A stretch of 5,076 nt of DNA from Parcubacteria group bacterium GW2011_GWA2_47_8b (GCA_001003205.1 LCOU01000041.1:1-5076); one strand, 5' to 3'. Positions 1-4,125 are shown, counted from the stretch's first letter. The notes: generated from the sequence alone by a model not told the origin. A program made the numbers and translations.

Positions 1-196
1 TCATTGAAAAAGTATTCTCTTGAATCGGGCCATGCGGTGAAATGATAATCAGGGTTTCAATTTTTTTTGCTTTTAAATCAGCTTTAATTTTTTGTAAAGC
101 TTTTTCGGTAACTTTTACTCGCTCAATATTCTCTTTTCCGATTTCCGGAATTAAAAGAGGGGAATGGGGGACAATGGCAGCGTAAGTTAAAGGCAT
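1..196 (-). CDS. LigB/MEMO-like class III extradiol dioxygenase family protein (N-terminal part; 3' end outside window)
   Basis: The reading frame opens with ATG at 194-196 and stays open to the left edge, giving 65 residues from MPLTYAAIVPHSPLLIPEIG to SPHGPIQENTFSM. The pattern AAIVPHSPLL-PEIG near the N-terminus (His10) and IIISPHGP (His55) matches the start of the LigB / AmmeMemoRadiSam protein B superfamily. In true dioxygenases of this fold equivalent histidines bind the non-haem iron. Many bacterial members have unknown substrates and may not be dioxygenases, so I give no reaction. About three quarters of the usual length is missing because the window ends. The start lies four bases after the stop of the upstream repeat-domain fragment and has no clear Shine-Dalgarno sequence close by, which suggests translational coupling. 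Family assignment is fairly secure; exact function is not. Confidence 0.75.
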   Translation of the reverse strand, partial: MPLTYAAIVPHSPLLIPEIGKENIERVKVTEKALQKIKADLKAKKIETLIIISPHGPIQENTFSM

Positions 197-200
197 AAGC

Positions 201-539
201 TTAGTTTTTAGCGATTGTAATTACTTCCCCCAGTTCATACAGAGCCAGAAGCTTTGGTGAGACAGTGGTAATATTTCCCCAGCGATAGCCCAAGTCTTCA
301 AAAACTTGACCAGAGGCAATCGGTCGTTTTTTACCATTTTCAATAATATAAACGGCTGGTGAAGATGCGGATTTAAGGATTTCACCATCGCCAAAAATTA
401 CTGGGCTAGTGGTTTGGTATGAGTTTAGTTTAGCGGATTCGACTTGCGCGATTGAGAGATTTTTGAATTTTGTTTTAAGTAAAACTGAATCCCAGAGTGG
501 CGCTTTGGTGCCATCTTCGACATAGTAAACTCCGCCAGT
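201..539 (-). CDS. Orphan C-terminal fragment of a paired-repeat (GYxW-type) hypothetical protein, no start codon
   Basis: From 539 down to the TAA at 201-203 this frame codes for 112 residues of coherent protein, beginning TGGVYYVEDGTKAPLW. Two related modules are visible. Residues 4-47 run from VYYVEDGTK to PVIF. Residues 51-107 contain DGEILK, AVYIIENGKKRPI, FEDLGYRWGNI, VSPKLLALY and LGEVI. The shared core is VYY(V/I)E(D/N)G-K-P followed by a short helical stretch. I associate this repeat with surface or secreted hypothetical proteins of Patescibacteria; no enzymatic function is known to me. No ATG, GTG or TTG lies near the beginning in this frame. Upstream, the frame is only the shadow of the pheS fragment, so the true N-terminal part is absent. 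The fragment could be made only through the pheS fragment by a -1 shift at 539-545. Four bases separate its stop from the next gene's start. Real coding sequence, but a fragment. Confidence 0.7.
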   Translation of the reverse strand, partial: TGGVYYVEDGTKAPLWDSVLLKTKFKNLSIAQVESAKLNSYQTTSPVIFGDGEILKSASSPAVYIIENGKKRPIASGQVFEDLGYRWGNITTVSPKLLALYELGEVITIAKN

Positions 540-763
540 TTTTTTACAAGCGCCCCCTCCAGGTCTTGCCGCAAAGCATTGGCCTCTGACCCAACTTTCC
601 GCCTTTGAGCAACGGATAAATCCTTCAAAGATCGCAAAACTTTCGTCAATTCGCCGTCTTTTCTGCCAAGATACCGAACCCGAACCGCTTCCAGTTCTTT
701 GACATCCTTTGAGTCGCCAACCGCCTGCAAGGCCGATTTTTTGAGATTGCCAATATCTTTCAT
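425..763 (-). CDS. pheS: Phenylalanyl-tRNA synthetase alpha subunit, N-terminal fragment only (truncated or chimeric)
   Basis: PheS and PheT form the alpha2beta2 enzyme that charges tRNA-Phe in the cytoplasm. Residues 1 to about 79 match the N-terminal tRNA-binding coiled coil of PheS: a helix, then ELEAVRVRYLGRKDGELTKVL (the LGRK-GELT turn is diagnostic), LKDLSVAQRRKVGSEANALR and a second helix ending EGALVKKLAEF. The rest of the usual 330-350 residues, including the class II catalytic core with motifs 1-3, is absent. Residues 80-112 down to the TAA at 425-427 look like an out-of-frame reading of the neighbouring repeat-domain sequence (201-539). No pheT follows. The fragment cannot be an active synthetase. 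Start: ATG at 761-763; a GAGG lies 15 bases upstream, which is long for a ribosome site. Identity of the N-terminal part is firm; whether the truncation is biological or an assembly error is open. Confidence 0.75.
   Translation of the reverse strand: MKDIGNLKKSALQAVGDSKDVKELEAVRVRYLGRKDGELTKVLRSLKDLSVAQRRKVGSEANALRQDLEGALVKKLAEFTMSKMAPKRHSGIQFYLKQNSKISQSRKSNPLN
539..560 (-). other. A7 slippery tract with upstream SD-like GGAGGGGG at the pheS/repeat-domain crossover
   Basis: Read on the minus strand, the pheS fragment passes GGAGGGGG (560-553), seven bases, then GTA AAA AAA CTG. This contains the heptamer A AAA AAA (545-539), one of the best -1 slippery sequences in bacteria. A one-base backward slip continues directly into ACT GGC GGA GTT TAC, the repeat-domain frame, with no stop between them. 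A purine-rich SD-like element upstream of a slippery A tract also stimulates frameshifting in E. coli dnaX. The same arrangement would also result from one missing A in a homopolymer, or from a join between two genes across a short shared sequence. The motif is seen; its activity is not shown. Confidence 0.4.
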
Positions 764-772
764 ATAAATACT

Positions 773-802
773 ATTTTACCTCATCCTGACGCCGGATGCC
801 AA
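773..802 (-). promoter_or_regulatory. Candidate sigma70-type promoter for the pheS fragment
   Basis: On the minus strand TTGGCA (802-797, five of six matches to the -35 consensus) and TAAAAT (778-773, five of six to the -10) are separated by 18 bases. Transcription would begin near 766, only about three bases before the ATG at 763. The message would be nearly leaderless, and the GAGG upstream would not be transcribed. If pheS is instead read through from dedA, the promoter may be incidental. Confidence 0.35.
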
Positions 803-803
803 T

Positions 804-1397
804 TTATTTACGATGCCGCCAAAACTCTATTACCGCCGGAATGAGCGAAAGTATAATTATTACGACGATAGCCAGCGAGAAATTTTCCTTAACCAATGGA
901 ACATTTCCGAAAAAGTAACCGCCAAAAATGAAAAGCCCGATCCACAGGACACCGCCGATAACGTTATAACTGATAAAAGTCCGATAATTCATTTTTCCCA
1001 CCCCGGCAACGAAGGGAGCGAAGGTGCGGATAATTGGAATGAAACGGGCAAGGATGATGGTTTTCTTTCCGTGCCGATTGTAAAAATTCTCCGTTCGTTT
1101 GAGATAATCTTCACTAATCAGCGGGCGGTCCCGTTCAAAGATTTTCTTGCCAACGTGGCGGCCAATCCAGTAATTCACTGTATCCCCCACGATTGCCGCT
1201 GCCGAAAGCAACAAAAAAAGCAAAACTGGGTCTAAAAATCCCTGGGCTGACAGTGTTCCTGCGGCAAACAACAAGGAATCTCCCGGCAAAAACGGCGTGA
1301 CCACGACGCCGGTTTCCAAAAAGATTACCAAAAAAAGCAGGAGGTGGCTCCAAAAACCGTAAGTTTGGACAATTATCCCCAAGCTCTCGTCTAGCAC
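804..1397 (-). CDS. dedA: DedA-family membrane protein (VTT domain)
   Basis: The 197-residue product has the length and layout of bacterial DedA proteins, cytoplasmic-membrane proteins of which some recycle undecaprenyl phosphate or other lipid carriers across the membrane. Hydrophobic stretches lie at about 15-35, 42-72, 140-163 and 173-192. The family signatures are present: acidic Glu28 in FLETG, PFLPGD at 35-40 (Asp40), GRHVGKK at 79-85, and ARFIPIIRTFAPFVAGVGKM at 117-136 with Arg118 and Arg124. Glu28, Asp40, Arg118 and Arg124 line up with residues reported as required in E. coli YqjA/YghB. The start used is GTG at 1395-1397, because an in-frame TAA lies three codons upstream (TAA CCT AAC AAA GTG). 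There is no obvious Shine-Dalgarno sequence. A TTG at codon 6 is a weaker alternative. The gene lies just after the terminator at 1412-1441, so it probably has its own promoter or depends on readthrough. The transported lipid cannot be read from the sequence. Confidence 0.92.
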   Translation of the reverse strand: MLDESLGIIVQTYGFWSHLLLFLVIFLETGVVVTPFLPGDSLLFAAGTLSAQGFLDPVLLFLLLSAAAIVGDTVNYWIGRHVGKKIFERDRPLISEDYLKRTENFYNRHGKKTIILARFIPIIRTFAPFVAGVGKMNYRTFISYNVIGGVLWIGLFIFGGYFFGNVPLVKENFSLAIVVIIILSLIPAVIEFWRHRK

Positions 1398-1414
1398 TTT
1401 GTTAGGTTAACAAA
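1398..1414 (-). promoter_or_regulatory. AT-rich dyad abutting the dedA start codon
   Basis: TTTGTTA (1398-1404), GGT, TAACAAA (1408-1414) is a perfect seven-base inverted repeat with a three-base spacer. It touches the GTG start of dedA and overlaps the T tract of the preceding terminator. As DNA it could be an operator half-site pair; as RNA it would be a weak AU hairpin over the initiation region. The symmetry is certain; function is inferred. Confidence 0.3.
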
Positions 1415-1441
1415 AAATGAGGACATTGTAATGTCCTCATT
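1412..1441 (-). terminator. Intrinsic terminator downstream of the GDPD gene
   Basis: On the minus strand ATGAGGACAT (1440-1431), loop TACA, ATGTCCTCAT (1426-1417) forms a perfect ten-base stem, extended by one A-T pair (1441/1416). The T run continues to 1412, with the first T inside the stem. Stem G+C is moderate. It lies one base beyond the 1443-1594 inverted repeat and 14 bases upstream of dedA, so it should separate the phosphodiesterase transcript from dedA. The plus strand lacks a T tract after the stem, so it acts in one direction. Confidence 0.75.
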
Positions 1442-1442
1442 G

Positions 1443-1594
1443 GGAGGGTAGGATTCAAGCTACCGTCAAATTTAGAAGAGAGAATTTGAGACAAGTTCTA
1501 GGAACGACGAGGAGATTGTGCTGTCAGCACTCCGACGAGGAGTGACGACGGGAATTGACTCACTAAATTGATGTTAGCTTGAATCCTACCCTCC
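1443..1594. repeat. 152-bp inverted-repeat element with nested hairpins
   Basis: The ends are a perfect 20-base inverted repeat: GGAGGGTAGGATTCAAGCTA at 1443-1462 and its complement at 1575-1594. Imperfect pairing continues inward for about 12 more bases (CCGTCAAATTTAG against CTAAATTGATGT). Inside are TCAAATT/AATTTGA (1466-1472/1483-1489), TGAGACAAGTTC against GGAATTGACTCA (1487-1498/1551-1562, ten of twelve positions pairing, one of them a wobble), GTGCT-GTC-AGCAC (1518-1530) and CACTCC-GACGA-GGAGTG (1528-1544). The ten-base word CGACGAGGAG occurs twice in direct orientation (1505-1514 and 1533-1542). There is no open reading frame of note inside. The right arm contains the stop codon of the phosphodiesterase gene. 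It could be a MITE-like or REP-like insertion, or a structured 3' UTR or noncoding RNA. No target-site duplication is evident. Confidence 0.75.
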
Positions 1595-2311
1595 AATTCT
1601 GTCGGGATAGTCAGAAAATATCCCGTCGGCGCCAATCAGCTGGAACCAAGAGATTAGAACTGGGAAATTGACTGTCCAAACCAATACCTTGGCGTCTGTA
1701 TCTTTATGGGCCTTTGCGATTAGCCCTCGCCAGGCCGAGATGGCCGAAAGGCAAAGATAATCCACCGGGAAAATTTGGTCGCGCCTCGCGAAACTTACGG
1801 CGCGCTCCGCCCATTCCACATCGCAGGCCGCCAGGCCTATCTTTAATTTTTTCTCGCAAGTTTTCAGCCAGAAAAGATCCGTCCAGCTGGAGGAAGAACC
1901 TTCGGCATTTTCATCGCTGGAGAAAGCCGAAACCACCACAGAATCAGCCGCTTCGTAATAGCGAATCAAGTCCAAAATCCGCTCTGTGAGGCCCGCCTCT
2001 TTTATTTCAATATTGAGAATCGTTCGCTTCCCGAATTTTTCCAGAACTTCGGCCAAAGTGGGAATCCGCTCGCTCTGCCCGGCGTTTAGTTCTCGCAATT
2101 CCGCCAGAGTATGATTGCAGACGCGACCGATGCCGTCGGTCGTTCTGTCAAGAAAGCTATCGTGAATCACGACAATCATGCCGTCTTTGGAAGCCCTGAC
2201 GTCAAACTCAATGGCATCCGCCCCCAAGCTCAAAGCCTTCTCAAACGAACGCATTGTATTTTCCGGCTCATAGCCGCGCGCGCCGCGGTGTCCGATTTTC
2301 AAAAACGCCAT
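1586..2311 (-). CDS. Glycerophosphodiester phosphodiesterase (GDPD/UgpQ family)
   Basis: The enzyme hydrolyses glycerophosphodiesters, the deacylated heads of phospholipids, to glycerol-3-phosphate and an alcohol. The 241-residue protein is close to the usual length of the soluble bacterial family (about 240-250) and is a single TIM-barrel domain. Visible motifs are IGHRGARGYEPENT at 6-19 (catalytic His8, metal-binding Glu35 and Asp37 in AIEFDV), VIHD at 48-51 (second catalytic His50), LDRTTDG, IPTL, NIEIKE at 100-105 (metal-binding Glu102), VWTVN at 211-215 and GADGIFSDYPD at 227-237. No signal peptide is seen, so it is probably cytoplasmic. The stretch at about 129-155 (SSDENAEGSSSSWTDLFW) departs from the family pattern and looks like a divergent loop. 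ATG at 2309-2311 is preceded by AGGTG (2320-2316), four bases away. The last two codons and the TAG stop lie in the right arm of the inverted repeat at 1443-1594. The substrate alcohol is not predictable. Confidence 0.93.
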   Translation of the reverse strand: MAFLKIGHRGARGYEPENTMRSFEKALSLGADAIEFDVRASKDGMIVVIHDSFLDRTTDGIGRVCNHTLAELRELNAGQSERIPTLAEVLEKFGKRTILNIEIKEAGLTERILDLIRYYEAADSVVVSAFSSDENAEGSSSSWTDLFWLKTCEKKLKIGLAACDVEWAERAVSFARRDQIFPVDYLCLSAISAWRGLIAKAHKDTDAKVLVWTVNFPVLISWFQLIGADGIFSDYPDRIGG

Positions 2312-2337
2312 TTTTCACCTGTCAAAAATCCGGTTCC

Positions 2338-2366
2338 ATACTAACAAGTTTCTTAGGAAAAGTGAA
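2338..2366 (-). promoter_or_regulatory. Candidate promoter for the GDPD gene
   Basis: On the minus strand TTCACT (2366-2361) and TAGTAT (2343-2338) each match four of six consensus bases at the ideal spacing of 17. Transcription would start near 2331, leaving a leader of about 20 bases that contains the AGGTG ribosome site. This resembles the leader of the neighbouring gene's better promoter. A promoter is expected here because the preceding gene ends in a strong terminator. Confidence 0.4.
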
Positions 2367-2378
2367 ACTCTACGGTAA

Positions 2379-2398
2379 CGCTATGTCGCGACATAGCG
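2379..2398. promoter_or_regulatory. 20-bp perfect palindrome (dyad 1 upstream of GDPD)
   Basis: CGCTATGTCGCGACATAGCG is a perfect 20-base palindrome. Its core, GCTAT-N8-ATAGC (2380-2397), recurs at 2414-2431. It ends 13 bases upstream of the candidate -35 box of the phosphodiesterase gene and lies after the terminator of the preceding gene. That is where an activator or repressor dimer could bind. No T tract follows on either strand, so it is not an intrinsic terminator. Confidence 0.45.
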
Positions 2399-2410
2399 GT
2401 GAATATCCTT

Positions 2411-2434
2411 ACTGCTATCACACGCGATAGCAGT
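2411..2434. promoter_or_regulatory. Inverted repeat (dyad 2 upstream of GDPD)
   Basis: ACTGCTATC (2411-2419) and GATAGCAGT (2426-2434) are perfect nine-base arms around a six-base centre. The inner GCTAT-N8-ATAGC (2414-2431) copies the half-sites and spacing of the palindrome at 2379-2398. The centres are 34 bases apart, roughly three helical turns. A pair of like sites in one intergenic region suggests cooperative protein binding; alternatively they are related repeat units. Confidence 0.45.
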
Positions 2435-2453
2435 GGACTAGCTGGGAAGTAAT

Positions 2454-2483
2454 AAAAAGTCCACAAATAATGATTTGTGGACT
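2454..2483 (-). terminator. Intrinsic terminator of the small hypothetical gene
   Basis: On the minus strand AGTCCACAAAT (2483-2473), loop CATT, ATTTGTGGACT (2468-2458) gives a perfect eleven-base stem followed by TTTTATT. It begins 13 bases after the TAA at 2497-2499. The other strand lacks a T run after the stem, so it serves only the minus-strand gene. Confidence 0.85.
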
Positions 2484-2496
2484 AAAATGAAAATAC

Positions 2497-3006
2497 TTAA
2501 TCCGAGAAAACGGGACTGCACTTTCTACGTGGCAACGAACGAAGTGTGGGTCCAGATAATTGCTTGACGATAGCAAGAAAATGGACTTTCTTGCTCAGCG
2601 GTATGCCGTAAAGGCTCTCAAAACACCGTGCAACTATGCGCCTCCGACCATCAATTTGTCTCACGATGGTGGGGGCAAACCACTCGTCACTCCAAGAACG
2701 CCACAAGGAACCCGTTAACACGGTAGTATATGGACGCGGGGAACGATTCTTTTTTTCAAAAGCAAGACCAACTTCGAGAGGCGCTGGCTTTAGGCCGTGT
2801 TCTCTGAAATAAGAGAACACCTCCCCCACGCTCACGCTTTTCTTAAACTGAACAAGCCTAACGAGAAATCTCCTCTTTCCGGTTGTTATATGCGGAAACG
2901 CTTCGGCTTCTTCTAAGCTTGTTCTATCCACGCACCCACTATGAGAGACCGCCTCGGGGAGCGATTGAGAAAAATCCACGCTCACAATTTTCGCAACTCT
3001 TGCCAT
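2497..3006 (-). CDS. Small hypothetical protein, probable Patescibacteria-restricted family
   Basis: The 169-residue product (MARVAKIVSVDFSQSLPEAV...) has no domain I can name. The middle and end resemble a family of short uncharacterised CPR proteins: an xVS-xEVFxxxxxxGLKPAPLEV segment at 58-79, a TGSLWR strand at 98-103, and a closing KVHFLAIV at 140-147 before a basic tail (RSLPRRK). No signal peptide or membrane segment is visible; it is basic and probably cytoplasmic. An ATG nine codons upstream (3033) is in frame. I prefer ATG at 3004-3006 because AGGGGG lies four bases before it and because the upstream ATG overlaps the -10 box of the promoter. The gene is a single transcription unit with its own promoter and terminator. 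Function unknown; the basic surface allows nucleic-acid binding but nothing proves it. Confidence 0.8.
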   Translation of the reverse strand: MARVAKIVSVDFSQSLPEAVSHSGCVDRTSLEEAEAFPHITTGKRRFLVRLVQFKKSVSVGEVFSYFREHGLKPAPLEVGLAFEKKNRSPRPYTTVLTGSLWRSWSDEWFAPTIVRQIDGRRRIVARCFESLYGIPLSKKVHFLAIVKQLSGPTLRSLPRRKCSPVFSD

Positions 3007-3010
3007 ACAT

Positions 3011-3016
3011 CCCCCT
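3011..3016 (-). promoter_or_regulatory. Shine-Dalgarno AGGGGG fixing the start at 3006
   Basis: AGGGGG (3016-3011 on the minus strand) stands four bases before ATG 3006-3004. It is the strongest ribosome site near a start in the window and favours the shorter, 169-residue product over one starting at 3033. Confidence 0.65.
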
Positions 3017-3032
3017 AATAAGAACTCCCGCA

Positions 3033-3061
3033 AGAGTAAACTTAAATTCTCATTTTGTCAA
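3033..3061 (-). promoter_or_regulatory. Sigma70-type promoter of the small hypothetical gene
   Basis: The minus strand carries a perfect TTGACA (3061-3056), a 17-base spacer and TACTCT (3038-3033), which keeps the three most conserved -10 positions (T, A and final T). Transcription should start near 3026, giving a leader of about 20 bases with the AGGGGG site. An eight-base palindrome, AAGCGCTT (3060-3067), overlaps the -35 box and might be part of an operator. This is the best promoter in the window. Confidence 0.7.
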
Positions 3062-3138
3062 GCGCTTCCGGTAATTAATATGTACACCCCAACTTAATAG
3101 CGTTTGGGCACGCCAACCCCAAGAAAGTGGCGGAGGGG

Positions 3139-4125
3139 CTATCTCAAAATTTTTGCCGCCTCGTCGGGATCAACTACATTCACGTCCATGCCCGTACCCA
3201 ATTCAAAACCAGCCTTAATGGTAACCTTTGGAGTTATTTCAATATGCCAATGGTAATGCCGGTAATTTTCCTTGTTTTGCATTGGGGCTGTATGGATAAA
3301 AAAATTGTAATCCGGGTCGTGTAAATTCTTTTCCACTTTCGCCAAAGCCCGGCGCAATACATCCACGACAGAAACCATATCGCTGTCATAGGTATTTTCA
3401 AAATAGGGCAGATGCTTTTTCGGAAATACCCTGATTTCAAACGGACTACGGGAAACAAACGGCGTAAAAGCGATGGCGCCTTCGTTTTCAACAATGACGC
3501 GCTTTTTGTCTTTTTGTTCCGACTCAATCATCATGCAATGGACGCATTTTTTGTGCTCGCGATAAAACCGAGCCGAACCCTGGAGCGAGTGGTTCACGTC
3601 CGGCGGAACTACCGGCAAAGCAATTAACTGGTAGTGGGGGTGATAAACAGAGGCGCCGGCGAAAGGTCCCCAATTATGAAATGTGGAAATGTAGGCAAGG
3701 CATTGATCGTTGCTAAGCATTAACGAACGGTCGCGGAAAGCTTGAAAAACCAAATTTGCCTGCTCGCTGGAAAGATGGACAAAATTTTTATCGTGGTCGT
3801 GCGTAATAATGAGGTCGTGGCGGCCATTGCCCGGCAAAACCGAATACGGGCCGCGGCGGCTTAGTTTGCCGCAGACCGCTTTGTGAACCAGCGCGGGGTA
3901 TTTATTTTCTACGACCTGTAGCGCCCATTGGTGCTTATTGGGATACGTCAAAACCGGCGGTTTATTGCCGGATTTTTTCAAATCTTCAAATGGGCAATTC
4001 CTTGCAGAAATTTTTTCTCTTTTGGGAACCTTGGCCAGCAGCTGCTTGGGCCGTTTGGCGCGTCCGGGGGCAATTACTATCCAGTCTCCCGAAACGGGAT
4101 CCTGCCTAAGTTCGGAGTTTTTCAT
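3139..4125 (-). CDS. galT: Galactose-1-phosphate uridylyltransferase family protein (GalT-like, HIT superfamily)
   Basis: GalT exchanges UMP between UDP-glucose and galactose-1-phosphate in the Leloir pathway; relatives use other hexose phosphates or ADP-sugars. The 328 residues show the two-lobe GalT layout. ELRQDPVSGDWIVIAPGRAKRP is at 5-26, then NCPFE (43-47), VVENKYPAL (71-79), and the active-site HPHYQ at 162-166, where His164 corresponds to the nucleophile that is covalently uridylylated (HPHGQ in E. coli). The second lobe has CVHC (194-197), AFTPF-SRSPFEIRVFPKKH, and HYHWHIEITPK (290-300), which resembles the second metal site. The end, AGFELGTGMDVNVVDPDEAAKILR, is typical of the family. 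Glu47 stands where many relatives have the second zinc cysteine (CPFC). ATG at 4123-4125 overlaps the TGA of the upstream PBP2 gene (ATGA), implying translational coupling; no strong Shine-Dalgarno is seen. No convincing terminator follows. The family is secure; the exact sugar substrate is not. Confidence 0.9.
   Translation of the reverse strand: MKNSELRQDPVSGDWIVIAPGRAKRPKQLLAKVPKREKISARNCPFEDLKKSGNKPPVLTYPNKHQWALQVVENKYPALVHKAVCGKLSRRGPYSVLPGNGRHDLIITHDHDKNFVHLSSEQANLVFQAFRDRSLMLSNDQCLAYISTFHNWGPFAGASVYHPHYQLIALPVVPPDVNHSLQGSARFYREHKKCVHCMMIESEQKDKKRVIVENEGAIAFTPFVSRSPFEIRVFPKKHLPYFENTYDSDMVSVVDVLRRALAKVEKNLHDPDYNFFIHTAPMQNKENYRHYHWHIEITPKVTIKAGFELGTGMDVNVVDPDEAAKILR

Noticed and set aside
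782..798. Hairpin CATCC-N7-GGATG between dedA and the pheS fragment as a terminator
   Set aside because: The stem is only five bases and no T run follows on the minus strand, so readthrough is more likely.
813..1235. 140-codon open frame on the plus strand opposite dedA
   Set aside because: It is antisense to a gene with complete DedA motifs, and its translation shows no recognisable domain or ribosome site.
1441..1515. tRNA-like 3' end on the minus strand (GGTAGCTTGAATCCTACC then CTCCCA)
   Set aside because: The loop is eight bases without the TTCRA pattern, and no matching acceptor, D arm or anticodon arm is found upstream. The likeness comes from the inverted-repeat arm.
1505..1542. Direct repeat CGACGAGGAG considered as the start of a CRISPR array
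   Set aside because: There are only two short copies 28 bases apart, within a hairpin-rich element; no regular repeat-spacer pattern.
3007..3033. Longer N-terminus (MREFLLGGC) for the small hypothetical protein
   Set aside because: Its ATG overlaps the predicted -10 box, and a much better ribosome site precedes the ATG at 3006.
3085..3140. Possible terminator after galT (AGCCCC...GGGGTT pairing)
   Set aside because: The stem is short with a 14-base loop and no T tract follows; I see no convincing terminator there.
3234..3527. 97-codon minus-strand frame inside galT
   Set aside because: It lies wholly within the conserved second lobe of GalT in another frame and has no family features.
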